DNA of 64,000 nt from Rhodanobacter soli (GCF_040548735.1 NZ_JBEPSD010000003.1:248001-312000); one strand, 5' to 3'; shown: positions 42,126 through 52,131, counted from the stretch's first letter. Numbers and translations are program-made. Notes: generated by a model from the letters alone, not told the origin.

Positions 42126-43445
42126 TTAGGGCAGCGTGCGGCTGAACAGGCGGCGCCAGACCATGTAGACGGGCACGCCGGCCGCCATGATCAGCAGGCC
42201 GATACCGGTGTTGCGCGGGTTGTCGCGCAGCGACAGCACCACCACCACCGTCACCGCGGCGATGAACAGCAGCGGCAGCCACGGGTAGCCGGGCACGCGG
42301 AAGCCGCCGGATGCGCGGTCGTGGCGGCGATACCAGAACAGCGTACCCACGCCGATCGCGCAGGCCAGCCAGTCGCCGAAGGTGGCGTAGTCCAGCAACT
42401 GGCCGTAGCTGCCCGACAGCGCCAGCACGATCGCCCAGCCGGAGAGCAGCAGCAGGGCGGTGTTCGGCGTGCGCCAGCGCGGATGCAGCCGCGCCACCGC
42501 GCGGAAGAATAGTCCGTCCTCGCCCATCACTTGCAGCACCCGTGCACCGGCGACCAGGGTGATGTTGCAAAAGCCGAGGGTGGAGATTGCCACGCCCAGC
42601 GCGATCACTTTCGCGCCGACCGGGCCGGCCACCTGCTGCATCACGTCCGCCGCCGGCGCGGTGCTGGCGGCGAGCCCGGCGTGGCCGAGCACGGCGAGAT
42701 AGGCCACGTTGACCAGCGCGTAGGCGCCGATCACCAGCACCATGCCCAGGGTCAGCGCGCGCGGCAGCGTGCGCTGCGGGTCGCGCACTTCGCCGGCAAG
42801 GTTGTTGAGGTAGGTGAAGCCGGAATACGCGAACAGCACCGGCAGCGCCGCGCCCATGAAGCCCACGCCGCTGCGCGCCGGATCGGCGGCCAGCACCTGG
42901 CCGTGTCCGGCGCCGGCGAGGAACAGGCCGCACATCACCAGCACCGCCACCGCCAGCAGCTTGAGCAGGGCGAACAGGTTCTGGATCTGCGCGCCGAGGC
43001 GGATGCCGAACAGGTTGATGCCGCCGACGAAGACCAGCGCGCCGACGGTCAGCGGCAGCGCCCAGGCCGGCGGCAGCCCGAACAGCGCGGCGGCGTAGCT
43101 GGCGAAGATCGTCGCCACCGCTGCGCTGGAGCCTGAGTAGATCACCAGCAGCATGGTCCAGCCGAACAGGAAACCGGCCAGCGGCCCGAACGCCTCGCGC
43201 AGGTAGACGTAGGTGCCGCCCGCGTGCGGCCGGCGCGCGCCGAGCTCGGCGTAGCACAGCGCGCCGATCAGGGTGAGTACGCCGGCGGCCACCCACATCA
43301 GCAGCAGCGCCAGCCCCGATTCGGTGCGCTGCGCCACGATGCCGGGGTTGAGGAAGATGCCGCCGCCGATGATGCCGCCGACCACGATCAGGGCCGCGTC
43401 CCACGGGCGCAGGCTGCGCACATAGCCGGGAGAGGTGTCGTTCAT
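42126..43445 (-). CDS. APC family amino acid permease
   Basis: 439 residues with about 12 hydrophobic segments. The start LRPWDAALIVVGGIIGGGIF carries the G-G-x-I-G-x-G-I-F signature of the amino acid/polyamine/organocation superfamily, followed by LTLIGALCYAELGARRPHAG. It should import amino acids or an antiporter substrate across the inner membrane; specificity unknown. Likely transcribed with the molybdenum hydroxylase genes downstream (51 bases apart). Confidence 0.88.
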   Translation of the reverse strand: MNDTSPGYVRSLRPWDAALIVVGGIIGGGIFLNPGIVAQRTESGLALLLMWVAAGVLTLIGALCYAELGARRPHAGGTYVYLREAFGPLAGFLFGWTMLLVIYSGSSAAVATIFASYAAALFGLPPAWALPLTVGALVFVGGINLFGIRLGAQIQNLFALLKLLAVAVLVMCGLFLAGAGHGQVLAADPARSGVGFMGAALPVLFAYSGFTYLNNLAGEVRDPQRTLPRALTLGMVLVIGAYALVNVAYLAVLGHAGLAASTAPAADVMQQVAGPVGAKVIALGVAISTLGFCNITLVAGARVLQVMGEDGLFFRAVARLHPRWRTPNTALLLLSGWAIVLALSGSYGQLLDYATFGDWLACAIGVGTLFWYRRHDRASGGFRVPGYPWLPLLFIAAVTVVVVLSLRDNPRNTGIGLLIMAAGVPVYMVWRRLFSRTLP

Positions 43446-43517
43446 GCAGGGAGGTCGCTGGCGGAAGGAGCCGTAGCTTGGCGGGCGCCGCGTGGACGGG
43501 CAAGCGTTCGGAGACTC

Positions 43518-44399
43518 TCAGTCCAGCTGAAGCTCGCCACGGATGCCCACGGCACAGGCGCCGCCGATGGTGATGCTGTCGTCCGTCGCATCGCGCACCA
43601 CCTCGACGCAGCCGTCGCGACCCACCTCGCGGCCCTGGCTGGCGCGATAGCGCAGGCCGTAACCGGCGGGATCGCCGCTGTCGGCGAGGAAGGCCATGAT
43701 CGCGGCGTTGGCGCTGCCGGTGACCGGGTCCTCGGGGATGCCGTCGGCCGGGCAGAACGCGCGCACCGCCATGCTCGCCTCGCCCGCGCGCTGCCGGCCG
43801 AACACGCTGACGCCAACGGCGCCAGCGGCTTCGCAGAGCGCGCCGATCGCGGCCAGGTCGGGCTGCAACTGCCGCACCGCGGCCTCCTCGCGCAGATCGC
43901 AGACGAACCACAGCGGCCCGTTGTCGACCAGGCGCAGCTGGCTTTCCGCCAGGTCGGCATGCACGGCCTGGCCGAGCAGGGCGCGCTGGTGTGCTGCCAC
44001 GGCGCGCAGTTTGGCCCGCGGCGCCTGCACGTGGATGATCCGCCCGCTACCGCTGCCCTCGACGCGCACCGGCAGCAACCCGGCCGCGCATTCCTGCAGC
44101 AGTTGCCGCTTGTCGGGCGGTACCAGCCCGGACTCGATCGCGGCATACGCGCTGCCCACGCTGGGATGGCCGGCGAACGGCAGTTCCCGGCGCGGGGTGA
44201 AGATGCGCACGCGGTAGTCCGCCGCAGCGCTGCTCGGCGGCAGCAGGAAGGTGGTTTCGGAAAGGTTGGTCCAGCGCGCGAACGCCTGCATCGTGGCGTC
44301 GTCGAGGCCGTCGCCGTCGATCACCACGGCCAGCGGATTGCCCAGCAGCGGCTTGCCGGAGAACACGTCGAGCTGGATGAAGCGGCGGCTGCGGGGCAT
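43518..44399 (-). CDS. PhzF family protein (isomerase/epimerase fold)
   Basis: 293 residues. QLDVFSGKPLLGNPLAVVID, FARWTNLSETTFLLPP (catalytic Glu in SET) and ELPFAGHPSVGSAYA (the GHPS motif) define the PhzF/diaminopimelate-epimerase-like fold. PEDPVTGSANAAI and YRASQGREVGRDG complete the second half. Substrate unknown; PhzF itself isomerises a phenazine precursor, but no other phz genes are here. The ATG at 44399 is chosen since the fold begins at once. 73 bases upstream of the permease gene. Confidence 0.85.
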   Translation of the reverse strand: MPRSRRFIQLDVFSGKPLLGNPLAVVIDGDGLDDATMQAFARWTNLSETTFLLPPSSAAADYRVRIFTPRRELPFAGHPSVGSAYAAIESGLVPPDKRQLLQECAAGLLPVRVEGSGSGRIIHVQAPRAKLRAVAAHQRALLGQAVHADLAESQLRLVDNGPLWFVCDLREEAAVRQLQPDLAAIGALCEAAGAVGVSVFGRQRAGEASMAVRAFCPADGIPEDPVTGSANAAIMAFLADSGDPAGYGLRYRASQGREVGRDGCVEVVRDATDDSITIGGACAVGIRGELQLD

Positions 44400-44722
44400 G
44401 GCGGTTTTCCGGGCGGGCAATCGCCGACGATTGCACCGGCGGGTGTTCCCGGGCAAGTGGTCGACCCGCGCGGGCGACAGCACCGCCCCGCAAGGACGGT
44501 CGGAACATGCCGATCGGAACGCGCCGGAGAACACGGCCAGAGCGCTGGCCGCTGCCGCTGCGCAGTGGGGGACGCCTCGCAGGATCACGGCGTTCACGGC
44601 ATGGCGCGTCGGTGCGGTTTCGGGCAAGGAGGCGATTTGCGGCACAATAAGAGGGTTATGCGCCGTGAACAGCCGTTCGCCGGCGCCTGGATTCCCGAAT
44701 CGAAGCTGCCTGTCCAGACCCC
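44400..44722. other. divergent intergenic region (PhzF gene / fumarase)
   Basis: About 320 bases. No gene seen. It must hold promoters for the leftward PhzF gene and the rightward fumarase gene; no convincing -35/-10 pair could be picked by eye. Confidence 0.35.
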
Positions 44723-46240
44723 ATGACCACCATCAAGCAAGAAGACCTGATCCAGTCCGTCGCCGACGCGCTGCAATACATCAGCTACTACCACCCGGTC
44801 GACTACATCAAGAGCCTGGCCGCCGCGTACGAGCGCGAGGAATCGCCCGCCGCGAAGGATGCGATGGCGCAGATCCTGATCAACTCGCGCATGGCTGCCG
44901 AAGGCCACCGGCCGCTGTGCCAGGACACCGGCATCGTCACCGTATTCCTCAAGGTGGGCATGAACGTGCGCTGGGACGACGCGACCATGTCGCTGGAGGA
45001 CATGGCCAACGAGGGCGTGCGCCGCGCGTACAACGACCCGGACAACAAGCTGCGCGCCAGCGTGCTGGCCGACCCGGCCGGCAAGCGCATCAACACGAAG
45101 GACAACACCCCCTCGGTGGTCAACATGTCGATCGTGCCCGGCGACACCGTCGAGGTGATCGTGGCCGCCAAGGGCGGCGGTTCCGAGGCGAAGTCGAAGT
45201 TCGCCATGCTCAACCCGTCCGACTCGATCGTCGACTGGGTGCTGAAGACCGTGCCCACGATGGGCGCCGGCTGGTGTCCGCCGGGCATGCTCGGCATCGG
45301 CATCGGCGGCACCGCCGAGAAGGCGATGCTGATGGCGAAGGAAGCGCTGATGGAGTCGATCGACATCCAGGAGCTGATCGCGCGCGGTCCGCGGAACCGT
45401 GCCGAGGAACTGCGCATCGAGCTGTACGAGAAGGTCAACGCGCTGGGTATCGGTGCGCAGGGCCTGGGCGGCCTCACCACCGTGCTCGACGTGAAGGTGA
45501 AGGATTTCCCGACCCACGCGGCGAACCTGCCGGTGGCGCTGATCCCGAACTGCGCCGCCACCCGCCACGCGCACTTCGTGCTGGACGGCAGCGGCCCGGT
45601 GATGCTCGACCCGCCGTCGCTGGAAGACTGGCCGAAGCTCACCTACGACGCCTCCAAGGGCCGCCGGGTGAACCTCGACACGGTGACCCGCGAGGAAGTG
45701 GCGAGCTGGAAGCCGGGCGAGACCCTGCTGCTCAACGGCAAGCTGCTCACCGGCCGCGATGCCGCGCACAAGCGCATGGTCGAGATGCTCAACCGGGGCG
45801 AGCCGCTGCCGGTGGATTTCAACGGCCGCTTCATCTACTACGTGGGGCCGGTCGATCCGGTGCGCGAGGAAGTGGTGGGCCCGGCCGGCCCCACCACCGC
45901 CACGCGCATGGACAAGTTCACCGAACAGGTGCTCAGCGAAACCGGCCTGCTCGGCATGGTCGGCAAGGCCGAACGCGGTCCGGCCGCGATCGAGGCGATC
46001 AAGAAGCACCGCTCCGTGTACCTGATGGCCGTGGGCGGCGCCGCGTACCTCGTCTCCAAGGCGATCAAGGCCTCGCGCGTCGTCGGCTTCGCCGACCTGG
46101 GCATGGAGGCGATCTACGAATTCACCGTGGAAGACATGCCCGTCACCGTGGCGGTCGACTCGGGCGGCAGCTCGGTGCACCAGACCGGTCCCCGCGAATG
46201 GCAGGCAAGGATCGGGAAGATCCCCGTGGTTGTTCAATGA
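44723..46240 (+). CDS. fumA: class I fumarate hydratase (iron-sulfur type)
   Basis: 505 residues, typical of single-chain class I fumarase. RPLCQDTGIVTVFLKVG has the first cluster Cys (about residue 66); others are expected in GAGWCPPGMLGIGIGG and IPNCAATRHAHF. The C-terminal beta domain includes VGPVDPVREEVVGPAGPTTA and RMDKF. It interconverts fumarate and L-malate in the citric acid cycle using a [4Fe-4S] cluster. Cytoplasmic. Symbol is by class only; FumA and FumB cannot be told apart here. Confidence 0.92.
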   Translation: MTTIKQEDLIQSVADALQYISYYHPVDYIKSLAAAYEREESPAAKDAMAQILINSRMAAEGHRPLCQDTGIVTVFLKVGMNVRWDDATMSLEDMANEGVRRAYNDPDNKLRASVLADPAGKRINTKDNTPSVVNMSIVPGDTVEVIVAAKGGGSEAKSKFAMLNPSDSIVDWVLKTVPTMGAGWCPPGMLGIGIGGTAEKAMLMAKEALMESIDIQELIARGPRNRAEELRIELYEKVNALGIGAQGLGGLTTVLDVKVKDFPTHAANLPVALIPNCAATRHAHFVLDGSGPVMLDPPSLEDWPKLTYDASKGRRVNLDTVTREEVASWKPGETLLLNGKLLTGRDAAHKRMVEMLNRGEPLPVDFNGRFIYYVGPVDPVREEVVGPAGPTTATRMDKFTEQVLSETGLLGMVGKAERGPAAIEAIKKHRSVYLMAVGGAAYLVSKAIKASRVVGFADLGMEAIYEFTVEDMPVTVAVDSGGSSVHQTGPREWQARIGKIPVVVQ

Positions 46241-46269
46241 AAGGGGTGCGCGCAGCGCACGCGTTTGCC

Positions 46270-46290
46270 TCCTCCCCTCTCAGGGGAGGA
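46270..46290. terminator. palindrome after fumarase
   Basis: TCCTCCCCT / AGGGGAGGA with a 3-base loop, 29 bases after the fumarase stop. Related in sequence to the palindromes at 46353 and 7853. Confidence 0.5.
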
Positions 46291-46352
46291 TTGAGGAGGG
46301 TTAGCGCAGGGTCACCGCAAACCCCGCGATCAAAAAAGCACCCCACCCCAGC

Positions 46353-46376
46353 CCTCCCCTGCAAGCAGGGGAGGGA
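46353..46376. repeat. dispersed palindrome CCCTCCCCTGC / GCAGGGGAGGG
   Basis: Perfect 11-bp arms with an AA loop between fumarase and the aspartate kinase fusion. On the minus strand it is followed by GGCTGGGGTGGGGTGC and TTTTTT. Same family as 7853-7882. Confidence 0.6.
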
Positions 46377-46527
46377 TCCTCGATCGCCTGCGCCCTCTTT
46401 GCCGGCCGAGCGACATAATCCATTCAGCCGTCCATACGTCCAAACGAAATCCACACAGAAACCATTTGCAATTCCAATGCCGCAGCGCAACACTGACCGA
46501 ATCATTTTCCCCTGACAGCGAACTCCC

Positions 46528-49143
46528 GTGACCTCGCCAACCTCCGCGCCGCTGCCCGCCGACGCTCCCTGGATCGTGATGAAGTTCGGCGGCACCAGCG
46601 TCGCCACGCTGCCGCGCTGGCAGAACATCCGTGAGCTGGTCGCCAGCCGCCGCGCCGAAGGCGCGCGCGTGCTGGTCGTCGTTTCCGCGCTGACCGGCAT
46701 CACCGACGCGCTGAAACAGCTGTGCGGCGAGGGCGGGCAGGACAAGCGCAAGGCGGCGGCCGGCGCGATCGCGCAACGCCACTACGACTTGCTGGAGCAC
46801 ATGCAGCTGGCGCTGCCGGACACGCTCGGCTCGCGTCTGTCCGACCTGGCCGGGATGGCCGCCGACGGCCCGGCGCCGCGCGGCGAGCTGGCCTGGCAGG
46901 CGCAGGTGCAGGCGCACGGCGAGCTGATGTCCAGCGCGCTCGGCGCGGCCTTCCTCAGCCATAGCGGCCTGCCCACGCAGTGGCTGGACGCGCGCGACTG
47001 CCTGGCGGCGGTCGCGCTGCCGAACCAGAACGAGCGCACCCGCTTGCTCTCGGCCATGGTCGAGGCGAAGCCCGATCCGGCGCTGAACGCGCGCCTGGCC
47101 GCACTCGGCGACGTGTTCATCACCCAGGGCTTCATCGCGCGCGAACAGCATGGCCGCACCGTGCTGCTGGGGCGCGGCGGTTCGGATACCTCGGCGGCGT
47201 ACTTCGGCGCGCTGCTGAAGGCGTCGCGGGTAGAAATATGGACCGACGTGGCCGGCATGTTCACCGCCAACCCGCGCCAGGTGCCGGGCGCGCGCCTGCT
47301 GCAGCGGCTGGATTACGAAGAGGCGCAGGAAATCGCCTCCACCGGCGCCAAGGTGCTGCACCCGCGTTGCCTGTCGCCGCTGCGCGAACCGCGCGTGCCG
47401 CTGCTGATCAAGGACACCAACCGGCCCGAACTCGAAGGCACCGTGATCGGCCCCGAAGTGCGCGCGCACGCGCCGAGCGTCAAGGCGATCAGCGCGCGCA
47501 AGGGCATCACCCTGGTGTCGATGGAGTCGGTGGGCATGTGGCAGCAGGTCGGCTTCCTCGCCGACGTGTTCGCGCATTTCAAGCAGCACGGCCTGTCGGT
47601 GGACCTGATCGGTTCGGCCGAGACCAATGTCACCGTCTCGCTCGATCCCACCGAGAACCTGCTCGACTCCGACGCGATCGCCGCGCTGGCCAGCGACCTG
47701 GCCAAGGTGTGCCGCGTGAAGGTGATCGCGCCGTGCGCGGCGATCACCCTGGTCGGCCGCGGCATGCGCTCGCTGCTGCACACGCTGTCCGGCGTGCTGG
47801 CCGAGTTCGGCCAGCTGCGCGTGCACATGATTTCGCAGTCGTCGAACAACCTCAACCTCACCTTCGTGGTGGACGAGGAAGTGGTCGATGCGCTGCTGCC
47901 GCACCTGCACGATTTGCTGATCGGCGCAGGCGCCCTGCGCACCGACGACAGCGCGCTGTTCGGCCCCAGCTGGCAGATGCTGTATGGCGGCGGAGAGGTC
48001 GTTCCCGCCGTACCGGCGTGGTGGCGCGAGGCGCAGCGGCCGCGCCTGCTGGAGCTGGCCGCCGAGGCCACGCCGCGCTACGTCTACCACCTGCCCACGG
48101 TGCGCCAGCAGGCACGCGAGCTGAAGTCGCTGGCGGCGGTGGACCGGCTGCACTACGCGGTGAAGGCGAACACTCATCCAGCGATCCTGCGCGCGCTGGC
48201 GGTGGAGGGTTTCGCGTTCGAGTGCGTGTCGCCGGGTGAATTGAAGGCGGTCGCCGCGGTGGTGGCGGAGTCGGTGCCGCTGCTGTTCACGCCGAACTTC
48301 GCGCCGCGCGGGGATTACGTCCATGCGCTGGGCACCCGCGCCACCGTCACGCTCGACGCGCTGCACCCGCTGCAGCATTGGGGCGAACTGTTCCGCGGCC
48401 GCGAGATCGTGCTGCGGATCGACCTGGGCCGCGGCCTGGGCCATCACGAGAAGGTGCGTACCGGCGGTAGCGGCAGCAAGTTCGGCTTGCCGCTGGATCA
48501 GCTTCCGCTGTTCCTGCAGCTGGCCGAGACGCATGGCGTCAGCGTTCGCGGCCTGCACGCGCACCTGGGCTCGGGCGTGCTCGATGCCGCGCATTGGGGC
48601 GAGGTGTATGCGCAGCTGGCCAGTCTGGCCGAGCGCATCGCCAGCGTCACCTTCCTCAATATCGGCGGCGGCCTCGGCGTGCCGGCGCATCCGGGCGAAG
48701 CGCCGCTGGACATCGCCGCGCTCGACCGTGCGCTGCGCGAGGTCAAGGCCGTCTATCCGCAGTACCAGCTGTGGATGGAGCCGGGCCGCTACCTGGTGGC
48801 CGACGCCGGCGTGCTGCTGACGCGGGTGACCCAGCAGAAGGACAAGGGCGGCTTCCGCTACCTCGGCGTGGACACCGGCATGAACAGCCTGATCCGTCCT
48901 GCGCTGTACGACGCCTGGCACAAGATCGTCAACCTCAGCCGGCTCGGCGAGCCGGCCACCGCGCTGTACCAGGTGGTCGGCCCGATCTGCGAGAGCGGCG
49001 ACGTGCTGGGCACCGACCGCCGCCTGCCCGAGGCTCAGGAGGGCGATGTGATCCTGATCGCGCAGGCTGGCGCCTATGGCAAGGTGATGTCCTCGCATTA
49101 CAACCTGCGCGACGAGGCTGACGAGGTGGTGATCGACGCCTGA
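46528..49143 (+). CDS. bifunctional aspartate kinase / diaminopimelate decarboxylase
   Basis: 871 residues from a GTG. The N-terminal half is aspartate kinase: VMKFGGTSVATL, GRGGSDTSAAYFGALLKASR, then ACT-type regulatory segments (TNVTVSLDPT, SSNNLNLTFVVD). The C-terminal half (from about residue 505) is a PLP-dependent diaminopimelate decarboxylase: YAVKANTHPAIL with the PLP lysine at about 546, GGSGSKFGLP, HLGSGVLD, and VVGPICESGDVLG. The protein carries the first and last steps of lysine synthesis in one chain, known from Xanthomonas relatives. Cytoplasmic. The ACT region implies feedback control, probably by lysine. Confidence 0.92.
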   Translation: MTSPTSAPLPADAPWIVMKFGGTSVATLPRWQNIRELVASRRAEGARVLVVVSALTGITDALKQLCGEGGQDKRKAAAGAIAQRHYDLLEHMQLALPDTLGSRLSDLAGMAADGPAPRGELAWQAQVQAHGELMSSALGAAFLSHSGLPTQWLDARDCLAAVALPNQNERTRLLSAMVEAKPDPALNARLAALGDVFITQGFIAREQHGRTVLLGRGGSDTSAAYFGALLKASRVEIWTDVAGMFTANPRQVPGARLLQRLDYEEAQEIASTGAKVLHPRCLSPLREPRVPLLIKDTNRPELEGTVIGPEVRAHAPSVKAISARKGITLVSMESVGMWQQVGFLADVFAHFKQHGLSVDLIGSAETNVTVSLDPTENLLDSDAIAALASDLAKVCRVKVIAPCAAITLVGRGMRSLLHTLSGVLAEFGQLRVHMISQSSNNLNLTFVVDEEVVDALLPHLHDLLIGAGALRTDDSALFGPSWQMLYGGGEVVPAVPAWWREAQRPRLLELAAEATPRYVYHLPTVRQQARELKSLAAVDRLHYAVKANTHPAILRALAVEGFAFECVSPGELKAVAAVVAESVPLLFTPNFAPRGDYVHALGTRATVTLDALHPLQHWGELFRGREIVLRIDLGRGLGHHEKVRTGGSGSKFGLPLDQLPLFLQLAETHGVSVRGLHAHLGSGVLDAAHWGEVYAQLASLAERIASVTFLNIGGGLGVPAHPGEAPLDIAALDRALREVKAVYPQYQLWMEPGRYLVADAGVLLTRVTQQKDKGGFRYLGVDTGMNSLIRPALYDAWHKIVNLSRLGEPATALYQVVGPICESGDVLGTDRRLPEAQEGDVILIAQAGAYGKVMSSHYNLRDEADEVVIDA

Positions 49144-49295
49144 TCCGGAACGCGCCTGCCCAGGGATGCGGGCAGGGCGAAAGTTGCGGGATCGTCGTCT
49201 GCACCGCCTTTTGCCCGCCGAAAGCCATCGGACCGGCACCGCTCGAAGCTAGAATCAGCCTGTTCGCTCCCGTGATGCGGGCGATGGAGAAAGAT

Positions 49296-50636
49296 GTGAG
49301 CAACACGATCCAACCGCGCCTCACCAAGGTCTTCCGCTTCGTGCGCGCGAGCTACGCCGACGGCGTGGCCGAGCTGGCGTACGCGTTCGACGATGGCGAG
49401 GAACTGGTCGAGCGGATCCGCTTTCCGCATGCGCCGGCGATCCCGGCCGCGCGTGCGGCGGCGTTCGACGCCGCCTTGAAACTGCTGCACCTGATCGCGG
49501 GCGTCAGCTACTACAAGGCCGGCGTGCCGCCGCGGATCGAGCTGGCCGATGGCCCGCTCGACGACGCCACCGCCGAGCTGCTGGACCAGCTGTACCTGCA
49601 CGGCCTGGCCGAATTCGCCTACCGCAACGGGCTGGACTTGCGCGGGCGGATTTCGTTTCCGCGTGGCGGCGCGGCGCCCGCGGTTGGCGCGCTGGCTCTG
49701 CCGAAACGCACCCTGGTACCGATCGGCGGCGGCAAGGATTCGCTTGTGGCGGTGGAGGCGATCAAGTCGATCGGCGGCGAGGCGACCGCGGTGTGGGTCG
49801 GCAATTCCGCGCTGATCGCGGCCTGCGCCGAACGCACCGGCCTGCCCACCTTGAACATCCAGCGCGAACTGGCGCCGGGCCTGTTCGAGTTGAACCGGCT
49901 CGGTGCGTGGAACGGGCACATCCCGGTGACCGCAGTGAATTCGGCGATCCTCGCCGTGGCCGCGATCCTGTACGGCTACGATTCGATCACGTTCGCCAAC
50001 GAGCGTTCCGCCTCCGCCGCCACGCTGGAGTACGACGGCCAGCAGGTGAACCACCAATGGAGCAAGAGCCTCGCATTCGAGCGCCTGCTCGGCGACTGGC
50101 TGCACACCCACGTGGCCGCCGACCTCGACTACTGCTCGCTGCTGCGGCCGTACTCGGAACTGGCGATCACCCGCGCCTTCGCGAAACTGACGCCGTACTT
50201 CGACGTGTTCTCCAGCTGCAACCGCAACTTCAAGCTGCTCGGCCCGAAGCCGGTCGACCGCTGGTGCGGGCAGTGCCCGAAATGCCACTTCGTGTTCCTC
50301 GCGCTGGCGCCGTTCCTGCCCAAGCCGCGGCTGCTGGCGATCTTCGGCCGCAACCTGCTGGACGACGAGACGCAGGCCGCCGGCTTCGACGCGCTGCTGG
50401 AATACCAGGACCACAAGCCGTTCGAGTGCGTGGGCGAGGGCGCCGAGGCGCGCGCCGCGATGCAGGCGCTGAGCCAGCGGCCGGAGTGGCAGGAAGACGC
50501 ACTGGTGGAGCGCTTCCGCAGCGAGATCCTGCCGCAGCTCGACGTCGCGCAGCTGGCGCTGGAGCCGTGGCTTGAGCCGTCCGCCGAACATCGCGTGCCG
50601 GCCCGACTGCAGCCTGCGCTGGCGGCGATCGGTTGA
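49296..50636 (+). CDS. murL: MurL, UDP-MurNAc-L-Ala-L-Glu epimerase
   Basis: 446 residues. VPIGGGKDSLVAVEAIKSIG, VTAVNSAILAVAAILYG, FANERSASAATLEY and the metal-like CPKC motif in RWCGQCPKCHFVF fit MurL of Xanthomonas, which converts the terminal L-Glu of the peptidoglycan precursor to D-Glu with ATP. It overlaps the murD2 stop/start by one base (TGATG), as in the known pair. GGAGA 5 bases before GTG 49296 supports this start; an in-frame ATG at 49284 is possible. Confidence 0.88.
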   Translation: MSNTIQPRLTKVFRFVRASYADGVAELAYAFDDGEELVERIRFPHAPAIPAARAAAFDAALKLLHLIAGVSYYKAGVPPRIELADGPLDDATAELLDQLYLHGLAEFAYRNGLDLRGRISFPRGGAAPAVGALALPKRTLVPIGGGKDSLVAVEAIKSIGGEATAVWVGNSALIAACAERTGLPTLNIQRELAPGLFELNRLGAWNGHIPVTAVNSAILAVAAILYGYDSITFANERSASAATLEYDGQQVNHQWSKSLAFERLLGDWLHTHVAADLDYCSLLRPYSELAITRAFAKLTPYFDVFSSCNRNFKLLGPKPVDRWCGQCPKCHFVFLALAPFLPKPRLLAIFGRNLLDDETQAAGFDALLEYQDHKPFECVGEGAEARAAMQALSQRPEWQEDALVERFRSEILPQLDVAQLALEPWLEPSAEHRVPARLQPALAAIG

Positions 50637-51991
50637 TGCGTATTGCCGACCTGGCAGGTCGCCGTGTGGCGATATGGGGTTTCGGTCGCGAGGGCCACGC
50701 GGTCATCAAGGCCCTGCGCATGCGTCTGCCGGCGCAACCATTGACCCTGTTCTGCAGCGACGCCGAAGTCGATGCGGCGCGCACGTTCGACGCCTCGCTG
50801 GAAATTGTCGTCGGCGAACCGGACGCCACAACGCTGAGCCGGTTCGACGTGGTGGTGAAGTCGCCCGGCATCTCCGCCTACAAGCCGGCATTGCTGGCCG
50901 CGCAGGCGCAGGGTACGCAGTTCATTTCGGGCACCGCGCTGTGGTTCGGCGAGTACCCCGATGCACGCGTGATCGCGGTCACCGGCACCAAGGGCAAGAG
51001 CACCACCAGCGCGCTGGTCGCGCACCTGGCGCGCGCACTCGGCATGCGCTCCGCGCTGGCTGGCAACATCGGCCTGCCGCTGCTGGAGCTGCTCGACCAG
51101 CGCGCCGAGCTGTGGGTGATCGAGCTGTCCAGCTTCCAGACCGGCGAAGCCGGCCCGCTGGAGCTGGGCGTGGTCACCAGCCTGTACGAGGAACACCTTG
51201 ACTGGCACGGCTCGCGCGAGCGCTACGTGGCCGACAAGCTGAAGCTGGCCGACGCCGCGCGTACGCTGTTGGTCAACGGGCAGCAGCCGGGTTTGCTGGA
51301 ACGTACCGCCGCGCACCCGCATCGCCTGCTGTTCGGCACGCCGGAACGCTGGCACGTGCGCGACGGCGCGATCCGCCGCGGCGGGCAGGCGGTATTCGAC
51401 ACCGCCGCGCTGGCGGCGCCCGGCCTGCACAACGCACTCAACGCCTGCGCTGCGCTGGCTGCGCTGGAAGCCATCGGCATGGACGCACTGGCCGCCGCGC
51501 CCGCGCTGGCGCACTTCCGTCCGCTGCCGCATCGCCTGCAGCCGCTGGGCGAGCGCGACAGATGGCACTGGGTCAACGACTCGATCAGCACCACGCCGCT
51601 GGCCACGCTGGCCGCGTTGGAAAGCCTGCATGGCCGCGCGGTGACCGTGCTGGTCGGCGGCCACGACCGCGGCTTGGACTGGACGCCGTTCGTCGACGCC
51701 ATGCGCAGCACGCCACCCAATGCGATCGTCTGCATGGGCAGCAACGGCGCACGCATCGAAGCAGCACTGCGCAGCGCGGAAATAGCTTGCCCGATCATGC
51801 GCGTCGCCGATCTCGCCGGCGCCGTGGCCGAGGCGAAGACGCATACTCCGCATGGCGGCGTGATCCTGCTCTCTCCCGGCGCGCCCAGCTTCGATCAGTT
51901 CAAGGATTACGCCGAACGCGGCCGCCGCTTCGCCGCGCTGGCTGGTTTCGATGTCGCGATCACCGGCATCGAAGGCCTGGGCATCGGCTGA
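50636..51991 (+). CDS. murD2: MurD2, UDP-MurNAc-L-alanine--L-glutamate ligase
   Basis: 451 residues with the Mur ligase layout: nucleotide-sugar domain (RRVAIWGFGREGHAV), P-loop VTGTKGKSTTSALVAHLA (about residues 115-132), SSFQTGEAGPLELGVVTSLY, and the C-terminal block LLSPGAPSFDQFKDYAERG. In Xanthomonas MurD2 adds L-Glu to UDP-MurNAc-L-Ala instead of the D-Glu used by MurD, and MurL then epimerises it. The pair bypasses glutamate racemase. Cytoplasmic, ATP-dependent. Translationally coupled to murL. Confidence 0.9.
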   Translation: MRIADLAGRRVAIWGFGREGHAVIKALRMRLPAQPLTLFCSDAEVDAARTFDASLEIVVGEPDATTLSRFDVVVKSPGISAYKPALLAAQAQGTQFISGTALWFGEYPDARVIAVTGTKGKSTTSALVAHLARALGMRSALAGNIGLPLLELLDQRAELWVIELSSFQTGEAGPLELGVVTSLYEEHLDWHGSRERYVADKLKLADAARTLLVNGQQPGLLERTAAHPHRLLFGTPERWHVRDGAIRRGGQAVFDTAALAAPGLHNALNACAALAALEAIGMDALAAAPALAHFRPLPHRLQPLGERDRWHWVNDSISTTPLATLAALESLHGRAVTVLVGGHDRGLDWTPFVDAMRSTPPNAIVCMGSNGARIEAALRSAEIACPIMRVADLAGAVAEAKTHTPHGGVILLSPGAPSFDQFKDYAERGRRFAALAGFDVAITGIEGLGIG

Positions 51992-52131
51992 TCCCGGATG
52001 AATGCACCGGGCAATACAGTGATCGCCAGCGCATAACGGGCGGACGCGGCGAAGGCCGACTTGTGGCGCGTCGCCAGTTTTGCTATTCAGGCTGCTTTGA
52101 CGTTCCATGGAAGCTGGCCACGGGGGTGGCA

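Noticed and set aside
43864-46237. Long minus-strand frame opposite the fumarase gene
   Set aside because: Antisense shadow of a strongly supported enzyme gene.
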